Source: Acetobacter sp. UBA5411
GTDB taxonomy: Bacteria > Pseudomonadota > Alphaproteobacteria > Acetobacterales > Acetobacteraceae
Direction of reading: 5' to 3'
Length of the DNA: 64,000 nt
NCBI RefSeq assembly: GCF_002409645.1
Contig: NZ_DHNR01000041.1
Coordinates: 62,495 to 126,494 of the forward strand
In this document: one piece after another, positions 44,170 to 52,940 of the stretch
Layout: every line of letters begins with the position of its first letter
How positions within the stretch are numbered: the first letter of the stretch is position 1
Notes under the pieces: model-generated
The model's input: the letters and a program-made list of their open reading frames with translations, nothing else
Databases searched by the model: none
What the model was told of the DNA's origin: nothing
Made by a program: the position numbers and the translations under genes

Positions 44170-45318
44170 ATGTCACAATCCGGTCTGCCGCCGCATGATG
44201 ACGACCATGTTCACCTTCCGCCCTGTCCGGTCGAAGATATCACCCTTGAGCAGAGGCAGGCAGCCCGGCGCGCCCAATGGAAGGCGCGGGAAATTCTGGC
44301 CCTCGCCATTGTCGCGATCACAACCTACACAATTCATGGCTTCCTGAGCGCGCTGGCTTGGGGTGTGGTCTTTGCTGTGGCGACCTGGCCTCTCTACCGC
44401 AAGATCCAGGCCCGTTGGCCTCGTCTGGCGCATGGAGCGCTTCTGCCGGCACTCTGCACGGCGGGTATGGCGCTGCTTTTTCTGATTCCCATGTTGTTTG
44501 TCGGGCTTGAGGCCGCCAACGAAGCGCAGAATGTGCTCGGGCTGATGAAACATGCCCGCAATACCGGTGTGCCGGTGCCGGTATGGGTCAGCAGACTGCC
44601 TTTCGGAGCCAACGCCGTCGTCAAATGGTGGAACAGCCATCTGTCCGACCCGAGTGCGGCGGCGGAATTCTTCAGTTCGTTCGATGCACGCGGTCTGGCC
44701 ATGACAAAGACCGTCGGATCGCAGGTCGTTCATCGCGGCACGCTGTTCTTCTTCTCCATTCTGACCCTGTTCTTTCTCTACAAGGATGGGGACACGATCA
44801 TGCGCGAATGCACGATCGCTTCACGCCGGGCTTTTGGCCGACGGGGTGAACTGATCGGACACCAGATCATTGCTTCCATCCACGGCACTGTTGCCGGACT
44901 GGTTCTCGTCGGCGTGGGCGAGGGGATCATCATGGGCGTAATCTACTTTCTGACAGGCGTCCCTCATCCGGTTCTGCTCGGGGGTGCGACCGCCATTGCG
45001 GCCATGATTCCCTTCTGCGCGATGATTCCGGTCGGGCTTGCCTCGACCTTCCTTCTCGTGGATGGCGGCACGATGGCAGCCGTGGCGGTCTTCGCCATTG
45101 GTGCAGTGGTGATTTTCACGGCGGATCATTTTGTCCGTCCGGGTCTCATTGGCGGCAGTACGCAACTGCCGTTCCTGTGGGTGCTGCTGGGGATTGTCGG
45201 TGGTGCCGAGACATGGGGCCTACTCGGTCTGTTCCTCGGCCCGGCGGCAATGGCGACGCTGCATCTGCTCTGGCGGAACTGGTCGCGTGAGCGGGGAATG
45301 GCTCTTCCTGAAGGGTAA
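44170..45318 (+). CDS. AI-2E family transporter (TqsA/PerM group)
   Basis: The 382-residue product has a hydrophilic N-terminal stretch of about 35 residues and seven to eight hydrophobic segments. The central domain (residues about 100-200) and the later GLVLVGVGEGIIMGVIYFLTG and MIPFCAMIPVG fit the AI-2E/UPF0118 family. Some members export autoinducer-2, others are ion antiporters; the substrate here is unknown. A terminator-like hairpin follows at 45332. Confidence 0.88.
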   Translation: MSQSGLPPHDDDHVHLPPCPVEDITLEQRQAARRAQWKAREILALAIVAITTYTIHGFLSALAWGVVFAVATWPLYRKIQARWPRLAHGALLPALCTAGMALLFLIPMLFVGLEAANEAQNVLGLMKHARNTGVPVPVWVSRLPFGANAVVKWWNSHLSDPSAAAEFFSSFDARGLAMTKTVGSQVVHRGTLFFFSILTLFFLYKDGDTIMRECTIASRRAFGRRGELIGHQIIASIHGTVAGLVLVGVGEGIIMGVIYFLTGVPHPVLLGGATAIAAMIPFCAMIPVGLASTFLLVDGGTMAAVAVFAIGAVVIFTADHFVRPGLIGGSTQLPFLWVLLGIVGGAETWGLLGLFLGPAAMATLHLLWRNWSRERGMALPEG

Positions 45319-45331
45319 CGCTCGATCCGGT

Positions 45332-45352
45332 CGGAGTTCTACTCCGGTTTCT
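45332..45352 (+). terminator. Terminator after the AI-2E family gene
   Basis: The arms CGGAGT and ACTCCG with a TCT loop are followed by GTTTCT. The stem is short and the T tail modest. Confidence 0.5.
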
Positions 45353-45480
45353 CCGTGACAGTCCGCCACGGAATATAAATGTTTTTGTGATAGACGTTCG
45401 GCATTCGCGTTGCAGTCCGGTCATGCCATACTGCGGCGAGAGCGGGCGCAGTATTATAAAGTCCGACCCGCAGGATTTTA

Positions 45481-46953
45481 ATGAACGGAAGACCAGTGCC
45501 GAGACAAAAGGCGTGTTTCGTGGTCGGCAGCATTATGCGGCACGTTCTCGTTATGGCGGGAACCGGCGCTATCGGGCTGATGGCTGTGTTCGCCGTCGAT
45601 ATGCTGAACATGATTTATATCGCTCATCTCGGTGTGCCGGCCCTGACGGCTGCAATCGGTTTTGCCGGCGCCGTGGGCGGTATCCAGATCGCGGTGTCCA
45701 TCGGTCTGACCATTGGACTTGGCGCTTGCGTGGGCAGGGAGATTGGCGGCGGCAGCTTCTATCGGGCGCGGCGGATTGCCTCCTCATTCATGCTGACCAA
45801 TCTCGTGCTTACGGCGATGGTGGGGATCGTGACAGCTCTTCTGGCGCGTCCCATCCTCTCACTGCTGGGCGCATCAGGAGAGGCGCTCGATCAGGCGGCT
45901 CTCTACATCTATCTGACGTCTCCGTTTCTGCCGCTGATTTCGCTCGGCATGTCCGCCTCGGCACTGATGCGGGCAGTCGGAGATGCAAAACGCTCCATGA
46001 ATGTCACCCTTGCTGGAGCGATCCTCACGGCCATTCTGGACCCAATCCTGATTCTCGGATTCAGGGAAGGACTGATGGGAGCCGCCATCAGCACGGTTCT
46101 TGCGCGTGGGGCGGTTCTCGTTCTCGGGTGGCGGGGCGCAAGCCTGCACGGAATGCTCGAATGGCCCAAACCTGTCGCTATATGGGGCGATAGCCGTCGT
46201 GTCGCGGGGATTGCCATTCCGGCCATTCTGACAAATCTGGCGACCCCGGTGGGGGGAGCCTATGTCACTGAGCACATGGCGCAGTTCGGCCTTGAGGCAG
46301 TCAGTGGCCAGACGGCGGTGGAGCGTATTGTCGTCGTGGCGTTCGCTATGGTTTTCGCTCTGACGGGCGCGGTTGGACCGATCATTTCCCAGAACCTTGG
46401 AGCGGGCAAACTGGACCGTGTGCGGGAGGTGCTGGTCGCTTCTCTCAAGATTGTGGTGGGATGCGTTGCCTGCACTTGGGGCGTGCTGGCGCTCTCGCAG
46501 AATCTGCTGACGGAGGGATTCCACCTTCAGGGAGACGGTGCCGCGCTGATCCATCTGTTCTGTTCATGGACGGTGCTGGGCTATCTGTTTGTCGGTATGC
46601 TTTTTGTCGCCAATACGGTGTTCAACAATCTTGGTCACCCGCTCTATTCGACCCTGTTCAACTGGGGACGCGCAACATTGGGAACGATCCCTTTTGTGGC
46701 GTATGGAGCCGGATTTGGAGCGCTGGGTGTGCAGATTGGTCAGGCTGCGGGCAGCGTGCTTTTCGGCGGATTGGCGATCATCGTCGCTTTCCGCGTTGTG
46801 CACGGATTGTCGGCTCCCGGCGCTGTTAAGGCACCGATGCAGAGAATGGATGTCCGGGCCAGTGATGTGCCGACGCAGAGCGCGGAAGCTGCTATGGCGG
46901 ATCTTGATGAAATGGATGAGGCGGATCTGTGTGCGAAAGACGGATCTTCCTGA
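45481..46953 (+). CDS. MATE family efflux transporter
   Basis: The 490-residue product has 12 hydrophobic segments in two similar halves. The first half has FAVDMLNMIYIAHLGVPALTAAI and the second GAVGPIISQNLGAGKLDRVREV, both typical MatE stretches. Such transporters expel cationic drugs or metabolites with Na+ or H+. The ATG has AGGA upstream. The last 60 residues are hydrophilic and acidic, longer than usual. No regulator is adjacent. Confidence 0.9.
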   Translation: MNGRPVPRQKACFVVGSIMRHVLVMAGTGAIGLMAVFAVDMLNMIYIAHLGVPALTAAIGFAGAVGGIQIAVSIGLTIGLGACVGREIGGGSFYRARRIASSFMLTNLVLTAMVGIVTALLARPILSLLGASGEALDQAALYIYLTSPFLPLISLGMSASALMRAVGDAKRSMNVTLAGAILTAILDPILILGFREGLMGAAISTVLARGAVLVLGWRGASLHGMLEWPKPVAIWGDSRRVAGIAIPAILTNLATPVGGAYVTEHMAQFGLEAVSGQTAVERIVVVAFAMVFALTGAVGPIISQNLGAGKLDRVREVLVASLKIVVGCVACTWGVLALSQNLLTEGFHLQGDGAALIHLFCSWTVLGYLFVGMLFVANTVFNNLGHPLYSTLFNWGRATLGTIPFVAYGAGFGALGVQIGQAAGSVLFGGLAIIVAFRVVHGLSAPGAVKAPMQRMDVRASDVPTQSAEAAMADLDEMDEADLCAKDGSS

Positions 46954-47104
46954 AGAGCTGACATGCAATTGTTTCGACAGAAACAGGGACCATATCAAAG
47001 CAGTGCGCAACTTACCTGTTTAAGGTCTGAGGTGCAGCCTATGCTCAAGTCCGGGATCGTTGGTGGAATGATTTCAGACGAGCGCTTTTTTCTGGAGGAT
47101 CGCC

Positions 47105-47311
47105 ATGTCACGTCTGACACAAGCCGAGCGCGATGCGCTTCCTGACAGTGCCTTTGCCTTACCGGGAAGGCGCTATCCCATTCCCGACAAGAATCACGCC
47201 AGAGATGCACTTGCCCGTGCCAGCGAGTTTCATCATCGGGGAGAGCTGTCTGATGAAGAGTATGAAACGATCGTCCGGCGCGCCCGTGAGGTGCTTGGCG
47301 AAGACGAGTAA
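47105..47311 (+). CDS. Small DUF6582-like protein
   Basis: The 68-residue product follows a strong GGAGG ribosome binding site. It reads ALPDSAFALPGRRYPIPDKN and HARDALARASEF, a pattern found in short bacterial and phage proteins of the DUF6582 type, and ends in a charged helical region. Function unknown. In some larger proteins this segment is one domain, so it may be a stand-alone version. Confidence 0.75.
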   Translation: MSRLTQAERDALPDSAFALPGRRYPIPDKNHARDALARASEFHHRGELSDEEYETIVRRAREVLGEDE

Positions 47312-47412
47312 GTAGTCTGCATGATCTGCCAGACTGTTTCAGAAGTCTGCTTGCGGGACAGATTATAGAGTGCAGATGCGTTTCAGGAGAGGCTCACGTC
47401 TGAAAGGGCTTC

Positions 47413-47439
47413 GGAAAAACAGGCTCTCTGAAAAGAGCC
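47413..47439 (-). terminator. Intrinsic terminator of the fliK-flgD operon
   Basis: On the minus strand a GGCTCT/AGAGCC stem is followed by TGTTTTTCC. A second hairpin (GCAGGGTC/GACCCTGC, 47479-47508) lies between it and the flgD stop, also on the leftward path. Confidence 0.7.
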
Positions 47440-47520
47440 GGTTTCCGCAATCCCGTAAGCGACTTCTGCCTGAAACGGGCAGGGTCTGATCCGTTGAAAA
47501 GACCCTGCTTCGCTCCATCA

Positions 47521-48324
47521 TCAGCTTGAGGTGGATGAAGAGTCTGACGATGTGGAGGACGTTGAAGTCGTGCTGGCACTCGACGTGTCGGAGAACGAAT
47601 TGACGTCCGACATGTCAATCGTGCTGTCCCCCATATTGACGTAGATCGAGCTGCCGTTGCGGGTGACGCCTGTGACAGTGCCTGTGACGGTAAACGGAAC
47701 GTCGGATGTATTGCCGGACGTGTCCGCCGTCTGCACGGCGATGTTGTAGGAACCATCGCTGAGCTGGGCTCCGCTGTCGCTGGTGCCGTCCCATGTCCAT
47801 GTATTGGTGCCGACAGTGGAGGTCAGTTCCGCCGTCTTGACGACATTGCCGTTGCTGTCAGAGACGGCAATCGCAATCGGTTCTTCGGTCGTCGTGTTAA
47901 AGGAAACGCTGCTGCTGCTGTTCTGCAGTGGCAGTTCGCTTGTGGTTGCAACGGCAGTTTTGCCAACCAGCGACATATCGGTCGACTGCTGACCATCCTG
48001 CGTCAGGGAAATCAGCGTTTTCAGGTTGGTGTTGGTATCAACCTGCTGTTCCACGCTTGCGAACTGAGCGAGTTCGGAGGTGAACGTATCACTGCTCATC
48101 GGGCTACTCGGATCCTGATTCTTGAGCTGTGTGGTGAGCAGGGTGAGGAACGTGTTGAAGTTGCTGGTGAGCGAGGAGAGGGCGCTTGTGCTGGTGTCGG
48201 TCGCAGTCGTGTTGGATGCTGCCGTGTTGGCGGCGGCATTGACCGAGGCTGCGGACTGGGACGCGCTGACCGCAGATGAAAGAAGCGAAGTTGAAGATGA
48301 TGAAGTTGCTACTGTCGTTGTCAT
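47521..48324 (-). CDS. flgD: Flagellar hook assembly protein FlgD
   Basis: The 267-residue product has a Ser/Thr/Ala-rich N terminus and then the FlgD core FLTLLTTQLKNQDPSSPMSS and FTSELAQFASVEQQ. An Ig-like domain follows with NTWTWDGTSDSGAQLSDGSY. The final 35 residues are almost only Ser, Thr and Asp. FlgD caps the growing hook and is lost on completion. It lies 11 bases after fliK and is followed by a terminator. The low-complexity ends are unusual compared with enterobacterial FlgD. Confidence 0.93.
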   Translation of the reverse strand: MTTTVATSSSSTSLLSSAVSASQSAASVNAAANTAASNTTATDTSTSALSSLTSNFNTFLTLLTTQLKNQDPSSPMSSDTFTSELAQFASVEQQVDTNTNLKTLISLTQDGQQSTDMSLVGKTAVATTSELPLQNSSSSVSFNTTTEEPIAIAVSDSNGNVVKTAELTSTVGTNTWTWDGTSDSGAQLSDGSYNIAVQTADTSGNTSDVPFTVTGTVTGVTRNGSSIYVNMGDSTIDMSDVNSFSDTSSASTTSTSSTSSDSSSTSS

Positions 48325-48335
48325 ATCCGGTTCTT

Positions 48336-50951
48336 TCAGGCTGTGATGTTGACTGAGCCTGTCCGCAGGGCAGTCGAGGCATATATCTGGTCGCTGGTCT
48401 CATCGGCGTCTGAAGCCGCAGCTGAAATCATGGTTGTGGATGGAGTTGCGCTCCAGGCGTTCCGGGAGCCATCTCCGTTGCTGTTTCCGGAGAGTGTACC
48501 GCCAAAAGCGTTTGCAAAATCTGAAGATCCAGCAGTCGTATTCGTGCTGTTATCCTGTGGCTGTTGCTGAGACTGATGGTTTTGCGAGAATGATGAATCG
48601 GCATTGTTATCGGCAAGACCGAATGAAATCTGTGATCCAGCGGTCGAGATGCCCGCATTTTCCAAAGCATGAACCAGCTCGTGTTTATGGGTCTGCAATT
48701 CGTTCAGGGTCGTGAGGCCATCCGCACCAATGTGAATGTTCAGCCCGTCAGACTTGTCGGATTTATCAATGGTGACGTGTAGCGGTGTCTGAGCATCATC
48801 CTGCAGTGCAACTGTCATGTTGAGAGCTGTGGAACTACTGTCGGATGCCGCAGTTGTGTCGATGGAGGAAGACGAGGTCGTCGCTGACGCCTGTGTAGTG
48901 GTTGAGGCTGGAGCAGAGGCGTCACTCGTTGTGCTGGCGACCAGTTGCTCAGAAAAAGGTGTGGCCTCGTTATAGGTCTGCGGCAGTGTCATGTTTGCGG
49001 TCAGAGACCGGTCAGATGACGTGTGCTGATCAGAGTTTTTGTTATCGTCTCTGTTGCCTTGCTGATCTGCAGACGTTTTCTCTGAAGTGGTGGAAGAAGC
49101 TACGTCATCTGTCTGCGGTTCGACTGGTGTGGTCTGTGCCTGCGCAGCGTTGGAAATGTCTGTGCGTCCTGATGAGCGATCATCCAGCGGAGCTGTCCTG
49201 CTTGCAGTGACTTTCCCTGCGGAGGGCGTCGAGGTGACAGGAGCAGGATTCCAGGCCACCTGCACTTGTGCGGACGTATCTGTTGGCTGCCCAGTTACCT
49301 GTGCAGTTTGAGGAATATCAGAGCTGGCTGTCTTGCTTTCCTGAGTAGCGAAGACCGTCCCCGGCTGACTAATCGATGTATTTGTGGACACGACCGTCGG
49401 CTGAGACGGAGCATTCTGAGCGGGATCGATAACAGGGGCCGGTGTTGCTTCAGCCTTTGTTTGTGGAGGTGACTGTGTGTTGTTTGAAAGAGATTGTTTG
49501 TCGGTTTCAGTATTGACCGGCGTGGTAGCAATATCCTGCAACGACTGGATCTGGCTGAAACTGGTTGCGCTCGTAGGGCGGACGTCATTGTGAAAGAATG
49601 ATGAGCCTCTGGTACCGGAACTGGAACTGACCTTTATATCTGCAGGCATTGTCAGGACTGTTTTGTTGTCCCTCGTTTGAGCGTCAGTGGCAGCGCCATT
49701 TGTCGGCAGGGCACTAGTTGTCTGTGTATTAGTGTCTGCACTGGTTGTGGGTAGGGCACTAGCTGTCTGCGTGTCGGTGGTAGCGCTGCTTGGGGGCAGG
49801 GCGCTGGCAATCTGTGTGTCGGTCGTAGAGCTGTTCGTGGGGAGGGCACTGATCGTCTGGGTGTCAGTGGTGGCACTGAATGTCTGGGTAGCTGCGGCAG
49901 TGACGTCCGATGTTTTGATGCTCGTCAGTTGTGTATCGGTGCTCTTGCTATCCGCTATCTGGTTGCTTGTTATTTCATTCGGTGCTGTCCGAGAGGAAGC
50001 CTGGCTTACAGAAGTAGTGTGAAGAGGCTTGATTACACCAGAATTTTTTGAGTCAACTACGGAGATAAGCTGATCAGGCCTATCTACTTTCGCATCACCT
50101 GACGATACCTCTTCGGAGAGAAAAGCACCGGTGTCTGAAAGCGTATTATGGACTGGCGCTGTCATAATCGCAGCGTTTCCTGATGCGGAACTGGATGCAA
50201 ATGATGAAGGAACAGAGATTTCCTGTGCAGACACTGAAGAAAGAGTTGTCTGACCATCGTTGCCGGACAATGTGACAGGCGTTTCTGAGGAAGAGAATGA
50301 CGGCTGGTAAACGCTCAGGGCAGCCAGTTCCAGCGTTGTATCTGAAGCCGGTAGCGTCTGATTGCTGCTGTCACCGGCCGTATTTTCAGAGTTGGCCAGT
50401 TTTTCCTTGTGCTGGTTTTTGGTTGACCGACTGTCAGTTGGTTTATGACTGTCATCAGTCACAGCGCTGCTGACCGTGGAAGCTGAAGAGCTGTTTTCTG
50501 TGGCGGAAGACAATGAAGGCAGGCTGGTTGCGATGGTAGCAGTCGCATCCGCTGTAAGGGCTTTTGCTGCAGCGTCTTCCTGCGTCGTGTTGATGGCGGA
50601 AAGTGACAGGGATGTATTGTCGGCTGGTGTTGTGTTGTCAGACACTGCCTGCGCGTCTTCATTCTGTTCCAGCGATAGGGAGGAGACGCTTGATGTCTGC
50701 GACTGGGCAGAATTTGCCTGCCTCGTCCGGGATTGGGAATTGTGCGGCAGACTGAGGGTCTGGCGCGCCATATGATCGCCGAATGTAGGCTGCGTTCCGG
50801 CTTCAGTCTGATCGTCTGTCGATGATTGGGCAGACGATAGAGAGCGTCGGGATGTCGCAGCAGAAGACACGGTCTTTCCGGACGTGACCTTGGTTGCCTT
50901 GGTCACTTTAGGGGCGGTTTCTGTAAGCAGCGATGTCACCAGACTTGCCAT
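48336..50951 (-). CDS. fliK: Flagellar hook-length control protein FliK
   Basis: The 871-residue product is about twice the size of enterobacterial FliK and extremely rich in Ser, Thr, Gln and Asp. Only the C-terminal part looks folded: ALNMTVALQDDAQTPLHVTI, DGLNIHIGADGLTTLNELQT and ALENAGISTAGSQISFGLAD, which fit the Flg_hook domain that switches export specificity. The long N-terminal ruler region contains a 15-residue tandem repeat. It is the first gene of the leftward operon with flgD, and a sigma-54-like site lies 38-52 bases upstream of its ATG. Confidence 0.88.
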   Translation of the reverse strand: MASLVTSLLTETAPKVTKATKVTSGKTVSSAATSRRSLSSAQSSTDDQTEAGTQPTFGDHMARQTLSLPHNSQSRTRQANSAQSQTSSVSSLSLEQNEDAQAVSDNTTPADNTSLSLSAINTTQEDAAAKALTADATATIATSLPSLSSATENSSSASTVSSAVTDDSHKPTDSRSTKNQHKEKLANSENTAGDSSNQTLPASDTTLELAALSVYQPSFSSSETPVTLSGNDGQTTLSSVSAQEISVPSSFASSSASGNAAIMTAPVHNTLSDTGAFLSEEVSSGDAKVDRPDQLISVVDSKNSGVIKPLHTTSVSQASSRTAPNEITSNQIADSKSTDTQLTSIKTSDVTAAATQTFSATTDTQTISALPTNSSTTDTQIASALPPSSATTDTQTASALPTTSADTNTQTTSALPTNGAATDAQTRDNKTVLTMPADIKVSSSSGTRGSSFFHNDVRPTSATSFSQIQSLQDIATTPVNTETDKQSLSNNTQSPPQTKAEATPAPVIDPAQNAPSQPTVVSTNTSISQPGTVFATQESKTASSDIPQTAQVTGQPTDTSAQVQVAWNPAPVTSTPSAGKVTASRTAPLDDRSSGRTDISNAAQAQTTPVEPQTDDVASSTTSEKTSADQQGNRDDNKNSDQHTSSDRSLTANMTLPQTYNEATPFSEQLVASTTSDASAPASTTTQASATTSSSSIDTTAASDSSSTALNMTVALQDDAQTPLHVTIDKSDKSDGLNIHIGADGLTTLNELQTHKHELVHALENAGISTAGSQISFGLADNNADSSFSQNHQSQQQPQDNSTNTTAGSSDFANAFGGTLSGNSNGDGSRNAWSATPSTTMISAAASDADETSDQIYASTALRTGSVNITA
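49705..49884 (-). repeat. 45-bp tandem repeat inside fliK
   Basis: Four units start at 49705, 49750, 49795 and 49840, each beginning GG(C/T/G)AGGGC on the plus strand, and partial units flank them. Each encodes 15 residues of the TTDTQ-x-ASALP type. Units differ at several bases, so the array is not fresh. Confidence 0.85.
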
Positions 50952-50988
50952 AACTTAATCCCAGTCGAATTATGCAATGAGAATAGAT

Positions 50989-51003
50989 GCAAATTTTGGG
51001 CCA
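50989..51003 (-). promoter_or_regulatory. Sigma-54-type promoter upstream of fliK
   Basis: On the minus strand TGGCCCAAAATTTGC has GG and GC at the spacing of a -24/-12 site (consensus TGGCACGNNNNTTGC), with the TTGC box intact. The fliK ATG lies 38 bases downstream. Confidence 0.6.
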
Positions 51004-51342
51004 ACTTCGACTGATCAATCTTTTTATCGGTGTGTTGATACCAATTTTTTGCTGTTATTTTTTATAATACATTGATATTTTTGTGTTTTTATGGAGTTTG
51101 TACAGCTTGAGGAAATGAAAAGGATTTTTGGCGGGATGGAGGCGGTGATAAATTAGCCGGAGAAAAATCTGCATCATGCAGGAACAAAAATGCCTTGGTC
51201 GGCAAAATGTGCCGGTTTGCCGGAATCTGTCTTTTCCATGAGCCAATAAACGAAAAAAAGAAAAGTAAATATCACGCAAGATTCCCGCGGGTTTCCGGGG
51301 GCATTTATTAACATCAATAAAAAATCGTTATTCAGTGAAGGT

Positions 51343-51357
51343 TGGCACGCTTTCTGC
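51343..51357 (+). promoter_or_regulatory. Sigma-54-type promoter upstream of flgE
   Basis: TGGCACGCTTTCTGC matches the -24/-12 consensus at every fixed position except one (C for T in TTGC). The flgE start is 64 bases downstream. Hook genes under RpoN control are known in Caulobacter. Confidence 0.75.
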
Positions 51358-51420
51358 ATGGATAAGGGATGTTGAGGTCGTCGGCGCCGCGCTGCCGGGG
51401 CCGCCCTTTAGGAGTGATCC

Positions 51421-52782
51421 ATGTCGATTTTCAATTCGCTTACAACGGCTGTTGCAGGTATTAACGCTCAGTCAACAGCTTTTACAAACCTCAGTAATAA
51501 TATCGCGAACAGCCAGACTGTCGGTTACAAGGCGTCTGACACAAGCTTTCAGGACACGGTTTCCAACAACCTTGCTTCTTACGCGCAGGGGCAGGCTGTT
51601 TCTGATGGTGTATCAGCTTACACAACCTCCCAGACCCAGCAGCAGGGCACGATTACGGCCAGTACGAACACGCTTGCTCTCGCGATTTCAGGAAATGGCT
51701 TCTTTGATGTTTCACAGCCAACCGGTCAGGCAACTGCTGGTACGGAAACATTTGGAGATCAGCAGTATTTTACGCGAAACGGAAACTTCTATCAGGATAA
51801 GAATGGCTATCTGGTCAATACATCCGGCTATTATCTGAACGGATATATGGCTGACCCGAAAACAGGTACACTCAGCAATGATCTGACGCAGATTCAGGTT
51901 TCAGATGTTGCTTTCCGCCCGACTGAAACAACTACCCTGACGATGACGGGTGGTATAACCAGCGGTCAGACATATCCGGTTGATTCGACAGGCGCGTCCA
52001 CGCCTCAGACTATCTATGATTCCACGTCGCAGGCGCATGGATTGTCAGTCAAGTGGGATTCCACAACGACCTCAACTGATAATACAGGTGGCTCGACCTA
52101 TACGGTTACTGTAGCAAATGCTGATCCAACAACTGACACGAGTATGATTGTTGGTAGTGGTACTGATTCCACATCAACGTCCACCTATACTGTCGATTTC
52201 GACTCCAGTGGCAACCTCAAAGACGTAAAGGATTCTACTGGTGCATTGATTGGCACAGGTTACACGGGCTCGACGGCTACTCTTCCAATTACGCTGAGCT
52301 ACACCAATGGTGCAGCAGCGCAGACGGTCAATCTGAATCTGGGTACGATTGGCAGTAGCGCTGGCGTTACAACTGCAGCGAACAATTCGACGACGCCAAC
52401 AATTGACAGTGACAGCGTAACGACAGGCACTTACCAGGGTATTTCCATGGAGACTGATGGTTCGATTATGGCAACCTTCAGTAACGGTGACACCCAGCTT
52501 GTTGGTAAGGTCGCTCTTGCATCCTTCGTGAACCCGGACGGGCTCATGGCTGTTGACGGACAGGCCTATCAGGCAACTTCAGCCTCTGGTTCCGCAACGA
52601 TCGGGACGGTGGGCTCAAACGGCACCGGCGTTCTGAAAACGTCCTCTACCGAATCTTCCACGACGGATCTGACGTCTGATCTGTCCAGCCTGATCGTCAC
52701 TCAGGAAGCCTACACGGCCAATACGAAGATCGTCACGACAGCTGATACGCTGCTGCAGGCGACGATTTCGATGATCCGCTAA
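51421..52782 (+). CDS. flgE: Flagellar hook protein FlgE
   Basis: The 453-residue product opens with the rod/hook signature: SIFNSLTTAVAGINAQSTAF, then NLSNNIANSQTVGYKAS. It closes with VTQEAYTANTKIVTTADTLL, the paired coiled-coil ends of axial proteins. The middle is Ser/Thr-rich, as expected for the exposed domain D2. AGGAG precedes the ATG. It is the first gene of the rightward flagellar group and lies downstream of a sigma-54-like site. FlgF and FlgG share the ends but are shorter. Confidence 0.93.
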   Translation: MSIFNSLTTAVAGINAQSTAFTNLSNNIANSQTVGYKASDTSFQDTVSNNLASYAQGQAVSDGVSAYTTSQTQQQGTITASTNTLALAISGNGFFDVSQPTGQATAGTETFGDQQYFTRNGNFYQDKNGYLVNTSGYYLNGYMADPKTGTLSNDLTQIQVSDVAFRPTETTTLTMTGGITSGQTYPVDSTGASTPQTIYDSTSQAHGLSVKWDSTTTSTDNTGGSTYTVTVANADPTTDTSMIVGSGTDSTSTSTYTVDFDSSGNLKDVKDSTGALIGTGYTGSTATLPITLSYTNGAAAQTVNLNLGTIGSSAGVTTAANNSTTPTIDSDSVTTGTYQGISMETDGSIMATFSNGDTQLVGKVALASFVNPDGLMAVDGQAYQATSASGSATIGTVGSNGTGVLKTSSTESSTTDLTSDLSSLIVTQEAYTANTKIVTTADTLLQATISMIR

Positions 52783-52940
52783 CGGCTCATTAACCTGTTT
52801 TTCACCTGAGTGGGTCAAGCTGAACAAAAGATCGGTAGTCCCGCCCGGTTCAACAAAGCGCCGCGTCGCCAAAAAACTTGGGCGTGGTGCGCCTTGCGCC
52901 ATTTGGATTGGTGGGCGAGGTTTTGTCGGAGTTCAAGGTC

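Noticed and set aside
52783..52940. Sigma-54 promoter directly before flgK
   Set aside because: GG and GC pairs occur (TGGTGCGCCTTGC), but the spacing is two bases too short.
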